64,000 nucleotides of DNA from Bacillus massilinigeriensis. GTDB taxonomy: Bacteria; Bacillota; Bacilli; Bacillales; Cytobacillaceae. Position numbers and translations under genes: made by a program. Location: positions 2,613,601 through 2,677,600 of the forward strand of contig NZ_LT630337.1 in NCBI RefSeq assembly GCF_900117315.1, given 5' to 3'. The notes beneath the pieces were generated by a model. It saw only the letters and a list, made by a program, of their open reading frames with translations, searched no databases and was not told the origin of the DNA. Below are positions 54,506 to 63,517 of this stretch, piece by piece; positions within the stretch are counted from its first letter, which is position 1, and each line of letters starts with the position of its first letter.

Positions 54506-55351
54506 TTATTTTGGGGCTTCGCCCGTTTCAACCACGTTTTCTTCGTAAGAAATCCAATCACTGAAACTTCCAATATATAGTTTTATATTCTTAAATCCTG
54601 CTGCTTTAAGAGCGAGGTAGTTTGGAGTGGCTGTTACACCTGATCCACAATAAACAATGACCTGACTCGATGGATGAATATTGTTAAATCTATCTTTCTG
54701 TTCACTATTATTCTTGAAATTTCCATCTTGAAAACCATCTGTCCAAACCTTATTAATTGCTCCCGGGATATGTCCTGCTTTTTTATCAATCGGTTCATTC
54801 AATCCTAAGTAACGATTTCTTTCCCTTGAATCAATTAAAACGACATCAGGTCTAGGATTTTCAACAATAGACTTTACCTCTTCAAAGGTTGCTAGCATTT
54901 GTGGTTGAAAATTAAAACTTATATTCGTTTTTGGATAGGATGGAATAGACTGTTCTACAGGATAATCTGCCCTTTTCCATTCGGTAAATCCTCCATTTAG
55001 AATATAAACCTTGTCATGTCCCACATATTTCATAAGCCACCATAACCGTGATGCAAATGCTTCCTGACCTCCGTCATAGGCAATGACAGTCGTATCACGA
55101 TCAATTCCTGATGACTCTAATAATGCTCGAAAGATTTCAAAATTAGGTAGTGGGTGTCTACCCCCATGTTTTTCAATCGGACTAGAAAGATCCTTTTCTA
55201 AATCAAAATAAACAGCTCCTGGAATATGCTCCTGAAGAAACAAATTTTTCCCCTCTTCTGGCTGTCCCATATGAAAGCGACAATCGACAATTCTAATTTT
55301 CTCTTGACTTAAATGTTCCTTTAACCATAGACAATCCACAAAATCATTCAT
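54506..55351 (-). CDS. Thiosulfate / 3-mercaptopyruvate sulfurtransferase
   Basis: The 281-residue protein has two rhodanese domains: an inactive N-terminal one with RIVDCRFHMG and a C-terminal one with the active-site loop CGSGVTA in VIVYCGSGVTATPNY. The CG[ST]GVTA loop favours mercaptopyruvate sulfurtransferase activity. It handles sulfane sulfur and cysteine catabolism. It is followed by a nucleotidyltransferase gene read in the same direction. Confidence 0.9.
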   Translation of the reverse strand: MNDFVDCLWLKEHLSQEKIRIVDCRFHMGQPEEGKNLFLQEHIPGAVYFDLEKDLSSPIEKHGGRHPLPNFEIFRALLESSGIDRDTTVIAYDGGQEAFASRLWWLMKYVGHDKVYILNGGFTEWKRADYPVEQSIPSYPKTNISFNFQPQMLATFEEVKSIVENPRPDVVLIDSRERNRYLGLNEPIDKKAGHIPGAINKVWTDGFQDGNFKNNSEQKDRFNNIHPSSQVIVYCGSGVTATPNYLALKAAGFKNIKLYIGSFSDWISYEENVVETGEAPK

Positions 55352-55370
55352 TTTTGTTTCCCTCCACTTT

Positions 55371-56111
55371 TTAGACCCCCAACAATTTCCACAGCCATGT
55401 GTTTAACTGAAGAGTAATGTCCTGACCTTTTGGTAAAGTTTCAGCTTTTTCAAGTAATAAGATCTGTTCATTTTCTAATAAATACTGGAGTTCATCTGCT
55501 CGTTGAACAGAAATAAGCAGTTGATTCCTTTTTGCATCTACTAACTCATTATAATATTTATTTAATCCCTCTACATCAGTATTTATAGGGTTCTTTATAT
55601 GAACGAAAGAAAGATCCTGATAATGAACGATTTCTCTTGCAATCAGGAACGACCTTAGTGCATAAATTAGTTGCTTTTGCCGTCTATCATTCAGGCTCTT
55701 TGATTGAATCTCTCTTAAATTCCTTGTACAAATAGAATGATAATGCATAAAGAGCGAATATAAGGAATAGTTTTCGATGATCAACCCTTTTAATTCCTCG
55801 GCGAAGGAATAGTTGTTTACGTAGTAAATTGGCGATTGGATCCATTCGAATAAGCTAGGATTTGATTTTCTAAAAAGCTTTAAGGTCTTCATTAAGTCCC
55901 ATCCAACAGCATCAAAAGGCTCTTTTTTTTCAATTACCTCTCTAGGTTGATTTAGTGAAAGATATCTACGAAAGTCATTATGTTTATAAATAAATCTTAT
56001 GTCATAATCAGAGGAAAGAGATTCCATTCCCCAAGCACGGCTTCCCGCCTCGCAAGCAAACAGAATCTCTATATCCATCTCCATCTCTAACTGTTTTAGC
56101 CAATGAATCAT
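55371..56111 (-). CDS. YcgL-type predicted nucleotidyltransferase
   Basis: The 246-residue protein has the pol-beta-like GSRAWGMESLSSDYDIRF motif (GSRAWG-x6-SDYDIR) with two Asp ligands, a C-terminal helical region and no membrane span. The YcgL family is conserved but its substrate is not known to me; nucleotide transfer to a protein or RNA is inferred. It lies just downstream of dynA. Confidence 0.82.
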   Translation of the reverse strand: MIHWLKQLEMEMDIEILFACEAGSRAWGMESLSSDYDIRFIYKHNDFRRYLSLNQPREVIEKKEPFDAVGWDLMKTLKLFRKSNPSLFEWIQSPIYYVNNYSFAEELKGLIIENYSLYSLFMHYHSICTRNLREIQSKSLNDRRQKQLIYALRSFLIAREIVHYQDLSFVHIKNPINTDVEGLNKYYNELVDAKRNQLLISVQRADELQYLLENEQILLLEKAETLPKGQDITLQLNTWLWKLLGV

Positions 56112-56126
56112 GATCAAAATCCTTTA

Positions 56127-59100
56127 TTAGAAGTTATTGATTCTTTTTAGAATTTCTTCAAGCTGCTCAATGGAAATTTCATCATTTATTGCAGCAAGCA
56201 TACCTTGATAAAATTCATTACATTGTTCCTGCAGATCATATTTCCAATCATTGAAGACTTCTTCAAGTTGCTGACTATAGTACTCGTTAAGCCGATTCGT
56301 ACCCTTTTGGAGGTATTGGTCAGTTGGAAGGCTAAGTGTTCTTTCTAATTCATCACTACAATATTTTTTCTCATTTTTTTCAAAGAATGCCTTTGGGTTT
56401 TTAAAATAGCTTAAAGCCTTTTTGAACAAACCACGATCAAGATCTAAGAATGCAGATTCAAATGGAATGCTTTCCATTTTATAAGGTTCGAACGCGCGAA
56501 AGAATAACTCTTTATTGACTTTTAAGGCATCTCTACTGGTTGACTCATGGACCTCCCTAATTAATACATTCATAAACACTTCAATACGAATGGATGTTGC
56601 TCTCAATTCTTGAGCAAAATCAAAACCAAAGCTTGTTAGAAAATCTTCTAGAGCATTGTTTAGGGCCTTCTTCAGATTTCTTCCATCATCCTTTAAAACG
56701 GAAGGGTTGAAGGATTCCCTGAAGAAATCATTAAACCGGAAAAATACACGTTGTTTAATATAATACACTAATTCGCTAATCTCTTGACTTAAACGATTTT
56801 GCAACAAGTCAAAAGATTGATTTTCTACCAAATCTCTTATAATATTTTGTTCATTGGTTAATTCTTCAAATTTTCTTCTCTTGACCTCCTGATCTTCTTG
56901 AGATGAGGCAATAAATGACTTCAATTGATGGACGGAGCGTTGCCATTCGGATTCTGCAGCTTTGATTGTCACCAACATTAATTCTTGATTGATAAAGGAA
57001 TAAAATTGATTCTCAAAATCATTGATTCCTGAAGATCTTGTTTGCAATTTTTCTAGCTTTTCTTGAATTGCTAGTAGACTTGAGACAGGATATAAATGCG
57101 GTTTTCGAATTCCATATTGGATCAGCTGATCTTCCACATAATTCATGACCGAACACATTTCCTCTTCGTCATTTGCTAGGTCAATGGCGTTAACAATGAA
57201 GAACATTTTGTCCAATTCAAAGGAATCCTTTACCCTTCCTAATTGAATTAGAAATTCACGATCTGCCTTTGAAAATGCATGATTATAATATGTAACAAAA
57301 AGGATAGCGTCTGAATTTTTGATGTAATCAAAAGCAACCCCTGTGTGTCGTGCATTAATCGAATCTGCCCCTGGTGTATCAACAAGGGTAATCCCTTTTT
57401 TCGTCAATTCACAATCAAAAAACACCTTAATTTCTTCAACTAGGCATGACTTTTCTTCCTTAGCAACGTAATCCTTAAACTCTGTTAAATCCGTTTCAAG
57501 CCATTCTCCTAATTTCAAATGATAGGCATCAAATCCCTTTGAGAACGCTGTTAGAAACGCATAATGAGTTTTTTCATTCGCATCAAAGTCTTGGGAATTC
57601 CTCATGATAGAATCGATTAAAATCATCGACTCCTCAAAATTTGTTGCCTCCATTTGGAATACAGATAAAGAGCGATTCACATCCTCAAACAGAGCTGCCT
57701 CATCTTTTATTTTTACCAGTACACTTCCGTGTGGATGGAGTTCATCGACTGGCAATATTTTATTAATTGCTGCTGTTGTCGGATTTGGAGAAACTGGCAA
57801 CAGCTTTTCTCCAATTAGAGCATTTGCAAAGGATGATTTCCCAGCACTGAATGCTCCAAATAAAGCCACTGTAAATTGCTTATGTTCTAAACTCTCTGCC
57901 TTTTGTGTGAGTACAGAGCACATCTTTCGGAAACCAGGTAAATCAGAAAGCTCATTTGCAGTTAATTGTAATCTCTCTACTAATCTTTCGCTCTCTGGGG
58001 CTTGATTCCTTAATTGTAGATTTGCGTCTTCCTCCCTTTTATTCCAGCTTGATTGTTTTGATTCTTGAAAATCTGTCTCCATTTCCTCAGTTAAATATAC
58101 AACTTCAACCTCGGCTGTTTCAGCAAGCATTTCGTTCTTTTCTTCATTAGAAACAACTTCTTCATAATGTCCTGAAAGAAGCTGCTCTAGTTTAATACGA
58201 ATGGCTGTTTGCGCACCAATAATGGAGTCTTTTTGATCGAGAGCCTTGATGAATTTCCTTAAGTGATTATTTTCCACTTCGATAGTTTGCTTTTCTTCTT
58301 TATTATTATTAAATAATATATCAATATACTGTTCTTTAATCCTTCTGATCCTATTCCTCGCAACCTTCTTAATTGCTTCACTAACATCATTTGTATAATT
58401 TAATACATATTCCCCAGAAATTTTCGCTCCAGACTTTACATTTTCAACTAATAAATCCTCTGAAAAGTCAACCATGAAGCCTTGAACTTCAGTTAACAAT
58501 GTTGGATGATGAATGTGGTTATTTTTAAGGACCTGATTAAACAGCTCCTTTAGATGCCACTCTATTTGAGTTTTCACTTTATCCTGAAAGTCTGCGTAAA
58601 ATTTTTGCAGTCTTGCTTGTCTTTCCATTTCAGTTTTTTGTTTAGAAAATAACAGTCCAACCTTAAAATCCGACTGAACAGCTTGAAGATAACTTTCTGC
58701 GAGCTCCCGTGTCTGAAATGGCATTAAGTAAGCATTCTTTAATATCTTATCAATCTCCATCTCAATAAACTTCTCTTTTTCCATTATTTCATTTTGCAAG
58801 GTCTCTAATTTCTCATTATTCTCTTTAAAAAACTTCCGAATAGCCTCCGGTTCCATTTCTGCTGTAGAAAGCAGCTGGTCAATACGTTCTAATTCATGCA
58901 CATCCCCTTCAGACACAAAGTCTGCATGCTCTTGAGTTAGCTTCTTTAAGGAATGAAACACTGAAATGGGCAGAATTTCCTTCCGATTGGATATAGCATT
59001 ATGAATAAACGTTGTTAATTCGGAAAACTGATTGTATGGATGACTTTCCTCCTTTAGAGAAGTGTAAAAGATATATGCTGGTTTCACTCCCCATGAAGCA

Positions 59101-59777
59101 AAGGATTCGCTTACACTATTTTGAAATTCCTCGAATCCCAGTTCCTCCTCACGATGCTTATCAATTTGGTTGATTATTAAATATACTTCCTTCCCTGCCT
59201 TTGTTAGCTCCTTTGTAAAGAGGAAATTCAATTCGGATTGGACATGATTATAGTCCATGACATAAAAGACAAGATCCGCTAAATGCAAGGCAGATTCAGT
59301 AGCAATCCTATGCGCGTCATCTGTAGAATCAATTCCTGGAGTATCAAGAATAACCGCTTCTTTAGGAAGAATATTCGTGTTGTGACTTATTTCAATTGAT
59401 TGAATTTGGTCCCCGTCCTTACAAAAGGATTTGACCTTTTCAAAATCGTATGGAGCTGGATAAAGTCTTGGGTTCCCTTCTTTAAAAAATACCTTCGCAT
59501 ACTCGTCACCAATTTTTATTTTTACAAGATTTGCACTCGTTGGGATTGGACTTGATGGCAATAAATTTTCCCCAACAATTTTATTAATCATACTTGATTT
59601 ACCTGCGGAAAAATGTCCGCAAAAAGCAATCGCAAATTCACCATCGCTTAATTTTTTTCCTAATTGCTTTGCTTTTTCGGCGGCTATGGCATTATGATTA
59701 TTTTTAAAATAATGATAAGCTGACACCACTTGATCTAATAATTTCGTCGTATCTAGTTCGCTTATTGTTTGAACCAT
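56127..59777 (-). CDS. dynA: Bacterial dynamin DynA, two fused dynamin domains
   Basis: The 1216-residue protein has two GTPase modules: G1 GHFSAGKSSMIN near residue 53 and GAFSAGKSSFAN near residue 642, with G3 LDTPGIDS and VDTPGADS, and G4 NQID and NAID. Helical stalk regions follow each module, with a hydrophobic paddle implied. DynA (YpbR) of B. subtilis remodels membranes and protects against phage and antibiotics. Two fused domains are characteristic. The protein would tether membranes in trans. It is next to ypb-homologous genes, as in B. subtilis. Confidence 0.96.
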   Translation of the reverse strand: MVQTISELDTTKLLDQVVSAYHYFKNNHNAIAAEKAKQLGKKLSDGEFAIAFCGHFSAGKSSMINKIVGENLLPSSPIPTSANLVKIKIGDEYAKVFFKEGNPRLYPAPYDFEKVKSFCKDGDQIQSIEISHNTNILPKEAVILDTPGIDSTDDAHRIATESALHLADLVFYVMDYNHVQSELNFLFTKELTKAGKEVYLIINQIDKHREEELGFEEFQNSVSESFASWGVKPAYIFYTSLKEESHPYNQFSELTTFIHNAISNRKEILPISVFHSLKKLTQEHADFVSEGDVHELERIDQLLSTAEMEPEAIRKFFKENNEKLETLQNEIMEKEKFIEMEIDKILKNAYLMPFQTRELAESYLQAVQSDFKVGLLFSKQKTEMERQARLQKFYADFQDKVKTQIEWHLKELFNQVLKNNHIHHPTLLTEVQGFMVDFSEDLLVENVKSGAKISGEYVLNYTNDVSEAIKKVARNRIRRIKEQYIDILFNNNKEEKQTIEVENNHLRKFIKALDQKDSIIGAQTAIRIKLEQLLSGHYEEVVSNEEKNEMLAETAEVEVVYLTEEMETDFQESKQSSWNKREEDANLQLRNQAPESERLVERLQLTANELSDLPGFRKMCSVLTQKAESLEHKQFTVALFGAFSAGKSSFANALIGEKLLPVSPNPTTAAINKILPVDELHPHGSVLVKIKDEAALFEDVNRSLSVFQMEATNFEESMILIDSIMRNSQDFDANEKTHYAFLTAFSKGFDAYHLKLGEWLETDLTEFKDYVAKEEKSCLVEEIKVFFDCELTKKGITLVDTPGADSINARHTGVAFDYIKNSDAILFVTYYNHAFSKADREFLIQLGRVKDSFELDKMFFIVNAIDLANDEEEMCSVMNYVEDQLIQYGIRKPHLYPVSSLLAIQEKLEKLQTRSSGINDFENQFYSFINQELMLVTIKAAESEWQRSVHQLKSFIASSQEDQEVKRRKFEELTNEQNIIRDLVENQSFDLLQNRLSQEISELVYYIKQRVFFRFNDFFRESFNPSVLKDDGRNLKKALNNALEDFLTSFGFDFAQELRATSIRIEVFMNVLIREVHESTSRDALKVNKELFFRAFEPYKMESIPFESAFLDLDRGLFKKALSYFKNPKAFFEKNEKKYCSDELERTLSLPTDQYLQKGTNRLNEYYSQQLEEVFNDWKYDLQEQCNEFYQGMLAAINDEISIEQLEEILKRINNF

Positions 59778-59929
59778 CCGTATACCCCTTTGACTAACAA
59801 AATTAATTCCCTACATAAAAACAGAATATTAAAAAACTTTTCTCACCATACTTTATTCTAATGGATTTTGCTTGTAATTCCTATCATGAATTTTCATCTT
59901 TATAAAAGCGAATGGACACATATAAAAAA

Positions 59930-59957
59930 AAAGCCGACTCCGTCTGGAATCAGCTAA
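59930..59957 (-). terminator. Terminator after 33-residue peptide gene
   Basis: AGCTGATTCC-AGAC-GGAGTCGGCT stem then a long T-run on the minus strand, directly after the small gene. Confidence 0.88.
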
Positions 59958-59963
59958 GAAAAA

Positions 59964-60065
59964 TTATTTTGAATGAATTGATTGGGGTTTCATTACATTG
60001 GAAAGAACATGTTTCATGACTAGAGAATATGCAACGACTGTACTGATAATTAGAGCAGCTAACAT
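59964..60065 (-). CDS. 33-residue membrane peptide under Fur-type control
   Basis: With an AAGGATGGTG ribosome site and ATG at 60065, this frame encodes one membrane helix (AALIISTVVAYSLVM) and a short basic tail. It has its own promoter (TTGAAA-17-TAAAAT) and a good terminator, so it is a real single-gene unit. The promoter contains a Fur-box-like sequence, implying induction under iron limitation. Not similar to FbpA, FbpB or FbpC by eye. Its role is unknown. Confidence 0.65.
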   Translation of the reverse strand: MLAALIISTVVAYSLVMKHVLSNVMKPQSIHSK

Positions 60066-60126
60066 ATGTAACACCATCCTTAACTAATTGAATAGTGAGA
60101 ATAATTTTCATCTTCAATTGGATTTT

Positions 60127-60150
60127 ATCACGAACGATAATCATTTTCAA
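60127..60150 (-). promoter_or_regulatory. Promoter with overlapping Fur-like box
   Basis: TTGAAA (60145-60150) and TAAAAT with 17 bases between. TGAAAAT-G-ATTATCG at 60135-60149 matches 13 of 15 bases of the TGATAATnATTATCA Fur consensus and overlaps the -35 box. Confidence 0.6.
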
Positions 60151-60167
60151 TAAACTTTTTTACATTG

Positions 60168-60743
60168 CTAAATCCGTTTTAACAATCTTTGCAATACCCT
60201 TTTTTTAGGTATATAAACAGACCCGTACTCTGTTAATCGCCTCAATGCCCTTTCCTCGCTTGGTATTCGAACACTCAAAATCACGAAGTTTAATAGGGTA
60301 AATATCAGCGCAGAATAATAAGCATTAAACATCAAAGGAATAAGGAGAAATTCAAGGGTGACAACGAGATAATTGGGATGCTTAAGAAATCGGTATGGGC
60401 CCCTCTTAATAACACTTGCCTGTGGAAGAACAAGGATCTTGGTGTTCCAAAAGGACCCAAGTGAAACAACTACCCAGATCCTTACGATTTGCGTAAGCAA
60501 AAACAAGGATAATATTAACGGCCAGACATGTGAAAGTTGTTTTTCACCTATCAGTACCTCTAGACTAACTGTTACTAAGAACAGAGCATGGACCGCTATA
60601 ATAAATGGATAATGTCTTTGTCCAAACTCTATTGCTCCTTGCCTTTTCATGGATAATTCATTTTTTTTAGCGATTGCTAGTTCAATACCTCTTTGAAGGA
60701 GGATAACCAATAGAAATATAGCAAATAGCAAATCTACTCCCAC
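60168..60743 (-). CDS. bpsB: Isoprenylcysteine carboxyl methyltransferase-family enzyme BpsB (YpbQ)
   Basis: The 191-residue membrane protein has four or five spans and the ICMT/PEMT core RGPYRFLKHPNYLVV. In B. subtilis the homologue BpsB methylates alkylpyrones made by the neighbouring type III polyketide synthase. The gene overlaps bpsA by 10 bp, so they are co-translated. SAM is the methyl donor by family. Confidence 0.9.
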   Translation of the reverse strand: MGVDLLFAIFLLVILLQRGIELAIAKKNELSMKRQGAIEFGQRHYPFIIAVHALFLVTVSLEVLIGEKQLSHVWPLILSLFLLTQIVRIWVVVSLGSFWNTKILVLPQASVIKRGPYRFLKHPNYLVVTLEFLLIPLMFNAYYSALIFTLLNFVILSVRIPSEERALRRLTEYGSVYIPKKRVLQRLLKRI

Positions 60744-61819
60744 CTTAATAATAGTAGTTCTGAGCTAAAACCTGGACCTAAGGAAGTAACTAATCCCATC
60801 TCATTAGATTTACCTTTTTCCAAAAATCTCTTTAATACATAAATGACTGTAACGGATGACATATTTCCGTAATTTCTCAATATATGGAGGGAGTCATCTA
60901 TCATTTCTGAAGGAAGACTTAATGTTTCTTTGTATGCTTCTAATACTTTTTTTCCACCAGGGTGAGCAATGAAATGATGAATATCTTCTATATTAATATG
61001 ATAGTTATTCAAGAATTGATTAACATTAGGCTTTAACCATTTTTCAATTATGGAAGGGATATCTCTTGAGAAGATGACAAATAGACCTTCCTTTCTTAAA
61101 TCCCAGCCCATTACATCAAGTGAATGTTTCATTAGAGTTGACTGAGTTGTAACGATATTAGGGTAGCACTTCAATTTATATAATTCATCTTTATTAACCT
61201 CATCTCCTACGATAAGCGAGCACGCAGCACCATCTGCAAAAAGAGAACTCCCTATCAAATTGCTTTTTGAAAAATCATTTCTTTGAAAGGTTAAACTGCA
61301 TAACTCAATACATAAAACCAAAACCTTTGAGTTTGGAAACGCCTTACAATATTCAAATGCACGGCTAAGTCCAGCTGCACCGCCTGCACAGCCTAAACCC
61401 CAAATCGGTATCCTTTTTGTATGCTCGGAAAAAGGAAGAACATTCATAATTCTTGCTTCCATACTTGGAGTGGATATTCCGGTACTAGAAATAAAGAAGA
61501 TCGCGTCAATTTCCTTACAGAGGATTTCCCTCAATAAAAAAGACTGGTTTTGTAAGCAATTTTGGATGGCTTGAGTTCCCAGTTGTACCGCTGCTTCGAT
61601 GTATGCCTTGTTTTTTTCTTGAAAAGAATGATCTTCACGATACCAATCTAATGGTTTTACAAAATATCGTTTCTCGATACATCCATTATGAAATACAGTT
61701 AATAGCCTTTCAATATCCTTGAAAGAACTAGAAAATAGCTCCCGAGCAAACTCTAAAACATCCTCCTGTTTTAATTCATAAGGAGGACTTGCTTCTGAGA
61801 TAGACAAAATGGTGGGCAT
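60734..61819 (-). CDS. bpsA: Type III polyketide synthase BpsA (BcsA, chalcone-synthase fold)
   Basis: The 361-residue protein has the catalytic cysteine in WGLGCAGGAAGLSRA, histidine in HFIAHPGGKKVLE and asparagine in LRNYGNMSSVTV, the Cys-His-Asn triad of type III polyketide synthases. It extends fatty acyl-CoA with malonyl-CoA to make triketide alkylpyrones. It is first in the bpsA-bpsB operon, after a 15-codon leader frame. The C-terminus SLGPGFSSELLLL is usual for the family. Confidence 0.92.
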   Translation of the reverse strand: MPTILSISEASPPYELKQEDVLEFARELFSSSFKDIERLLTVFHNGCIEKRYFVKPLDWYREDHSFQEKNKAYIEAAVQLGTQAIQNCLQNQSFLLREILCKEIDAIFFISSTGISTPSMEARIMNVLPFSEHTKRIPIWGLGCAGGAAGLSRAFEYCKAFPNSKVLVLCIELCSLTFQRNDFSKSNLIGSSLFADGAACSLIVGDEVNKDELYKLKCYPNIVTTQSTLMKHSLDVMGWDLRKEGLFVIFSRDIPSIIEKWLKPNVNQFLNNYHINIEDIHHFIAHPGGKKVLEAYKETLSLPSEMIDDSLHILRNYGNMSSVTVIYVLKRFLEKGKSNEMGLVTSLGPGFSSELLLLRWE

Positions 61820-61822
61820 TGG

Positions 61823-61870
61823 TCATTCACCTAGGATTCTTTTTCCTTTTATACTGCTCCTTTTTGCCAT
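61823..61870 (-). CDS. 15-residue basic leader peptide before bpsA
   Basis: ATG at 61870 with GGAAGAGG nine bases upstream opens a 15-codon basic frame (MAKRSSIKGKRILGE) ending in TGA three bases before the bpsA ATG. Such a spacing suggests translation coupling or a leader. No homologue known to me. Low certainty because it is so short. Confidence 0.4.
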   Translation of the reverse strand: MAKRSSIKGKRILGE

Positions 61871-61910
61871 AATTATTCCTCTTCCTTTTATGGAGATAGT
61901 AAAAAAATAG

Positions 61911-61964
61911 GGGTTGTCCCAAAATGGAAAGGTACCTGATACCTTTCCTTTTGGGACAACCCCA
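61911..61964 (-). terminator. Large hairpin upstream of bpsA
   Basis: GGGGTTGTCCCAAAA and its complement flank a second stem GGAAAGGTA/TACCTTTCC. On the minus strand it is followed by TATTTTTTTA. It lies upstream of the bpsA leader, so it may stop incoming transcription or attenuate; an interspersed palindrome is also possible. Confidence 0.65.
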
Positions 61965-62208
61965 TAACGTTTTGAAGGATGTTGCTGTGCAATTACTATT
62001 ATATTTTTTATTAGAGCATAATTCATTATTTAATCATTACCAATTCTTTTTTGGAATTTTCCAATCTATGATAAATTGACACTATAAATTTTTATTGGAA
62101 AATTTGTTATTAATGTCAATTTTTTTATTTACTTTTTTCAATTATGTTACACCGATGAAATTGAAGTTATGATAAGATAATTGGTAAGAAAGTAGGGGGT
62201 AAAATTTC

Positions 62209-62664
62209 ATGACACTATCAAAATACATAACAGATATACTAAATGGAACAATTGAATCAGTAAAAGCTGTCCTCCCTTTTGAGGTTGCTGTTGAAAAACC
62301 CTCTTTATTCACCCAACCTTTTACCCAACATTCAGTCGGTGTATTAATTGGTATGACTGGTGATTTAAGAGGAAGGATCATCATTAATGGTGAGGAATCA
62401 ATTTTCGGGAAGATTGGAGAAGGAATGTTCGGTATGGCGCTAGAGGGCGAGATGCTAGAATCCTTCGCAGGTGAGCTCGGAAATATGATTGCAGGTAACC
62501 TTTCAACTTCCATTTCGGAAAAAGGATTTGAAATGGATATTACTCCACCTACTGTATTAGTCGGGCAAACTAAGGTTTATGGTTTCGAAAAGGCCTTTCG
62601 TCTTCCGATTCAAATGGAGAATATAGGTGCTCTTGAAGTAATACTAATGATTGAAATGAAATAA
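62209..62664 (+). CDS. CheX-like chemotaxis phosphatase
   Basis: The 151-residue protein is a CheC/CheX-fold protein; the catalytic E-x2-N helix is ESFAGELGNMIAGN, where the Glu and Asn remove phosphate from CheY-P. It opens with a TLSKYITDILNGTIESV helix. CheX is found in Bacillus-type chemotaxis where CheZ is absent. A GTAGGGGG ribosome site is present. No che genes are adjacent. Confidence 0.85.
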   Translation: MTLSKYITDILNGTIESVKAVLPFEVAVEKPSLFTQPFTQHSVGVLIGMTGDLRGRIIINGEESIFGKIGEGMFGMALEGEMLESFAGELGNMIAGNLSTSISEKGFEMDITPPTVLVGQTKVYGFEKAFRLPIQMENIGALEVILMIEMK

Positions 62665-62672
62665 AAAATTAA

Positions 62673-62716
62673 AGTGGCTGTCTCAAATGGTGTCTGCACA
62701 CCCGATGAGACAGCCA
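62673..62716. terminator. Hairpin after cheX
   Basis: GTGGCTGTCTCA/TGAGACAGCCAC perfect 12-bp stem, inner GGTGT/ACACC, but no T-run. Possibly a terminator or repeat palindrome. Confidence 0.55.
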
Positions 62717-62798
62717 CTCTGCCTTCCCAGATTGGTGGCCGTTTAACATGGTCCCTCTTTTTCTGGAATCATCCCCTTTTGTTTTCATGATTCCATTT

Positions 62799-62927
62799 TT
62801 ATTGATGGTTGTTTTTCTGATTATGAACCTCTATCCAAATTTTATTCTTCACAACCACTCCGCAATTCTTACAATTTACTTCACTATTATACAGGAGTCT
62901 ACATTGATCACAATAATACTTAAACAT
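62799..62927 (-). CDS. 42-residue zinc-ribbon peptide
   Basis: ATG at 62927 starts a frame with YYCDQCRLLYN and VNCKNCGVVV, two CxxC pairs spaced as in a zinc ribbon, then a basic end. The upstream site GTGAGTGGG is weak. The intact frame with paired cysteines favours a real gene. Its role is unknown. The rest of 62665-63175 shows no other gene I can support. Confidence 0.5.
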   Translation of the reverse strand: MFKYYCDQCRLLYNSEVNCKNCGVVVKNKIWIEVHNQKNNHQ

Positions 62928-63142
62928 TTTACCCACTCACTTTTCAAAATCATTCCGTTGGATATTTTATGAAAAATTATTATTTTAGTGAATGGTTTAT
63001 CTGCTAATTTGTTCACTATATTGTCATAATCTATTTTTTGACTTTTCCAAATACTGCATTTAATTGGAAAATATATTATATTCGGGTAATGTACACAAAC
63101 TCTAGGAATACCAAGGCTTTTATGATGATGATTATTCAACAC

Positions 63143-63252
63143 TTCACAATTTATTCACATTTTGGAATCCGTTTTTGTGATATTCGTCACTGATATATCA
63201 ATTTATTACTATTACCATAGTATTAAATTGATTAATGAACAATTTGTGAAAT
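63143..63252 (+). promoter_or_regulatory. Cluster of TTTGTGA-type half-sites upstream of oxidase operon
   Basis: TTCACAA (63143), TTCACAT (63154), TTTGTGA (63174) and TTTGTGAAAT (63243) recur. One forms TGTGA-n6-TCACT at 63176-63191, close to the Fnr consensus TGTGAn6TCACA; the others resemble ResD sites (TTTGTGAAT). A -35/-10 pair TTGAAT/TGTAAT with 18 bases follows at 63276-63305. Confidence 0.45.
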
Positions 63253-63343
63253 ACCTTAAACACCAATGGAATCTTTTGAATTGTTAGGTATTATGAAAGT
63301 GTAATTATTTATTTATTTAAAAAACATGAGGGGAGTGTAGAGC

Positions 63344-63493
63344 ATGGTGAAAACGGAACTTAGCAACAAAACAAAGACCGAAGTTGAAGATAGTTCCAAC
63401 TTAAAAGGAACTATGGCCTCCGTTTTCTTATTAGGGTTCTTCCTAGTAGCGGTATGGGTTGGAGTTTACTTCTTATTCTTGGATCGTTTTTAA
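63344..63493 (+). CDS. Cytochrome c oxidase subunit IIa (ba3 type)
   Basis: The 49-residue protein has a polar N-terminal 20 residues and one membrane helix (SVFLLGFFLVAVWVGVYFLF), matching the single-span subunit 2A of ba3-type oxidases, encoded just before subunit II. GAGGGGAG precedes the ATG at 63344. It is the first gene of the operon and short enough to be overlooked. Confidence 0.82.
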   Translation: MVKTELSNKTKTEVEDSSNLKGTMASVFLLGFFLVAVWVGVYFLFLDRF

Positions 63494-63517
63494 GAAATAG
63501 AAAGGGGAAATTAAGCT

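Noticed and set aside
59950-60150. 66-codon minus-strand frame over the 33-residue gene
   Set aside because: It begins upstream of the promoter and Fur-like box; the 33-codon frame has the ribosome site and terminator.
61823-62026. 67-codon minus-strand frame across the large hairpin
   Set aside because: It reads through both arms of a strong hairpin; only its last 15 codons have a ribosome site.
62100-62208. Sigma-D promoter for cheX (ACCGATGA resembles GCCGATAT)
   Set aside because: No TAAA -35 box at the required 15-base distance.
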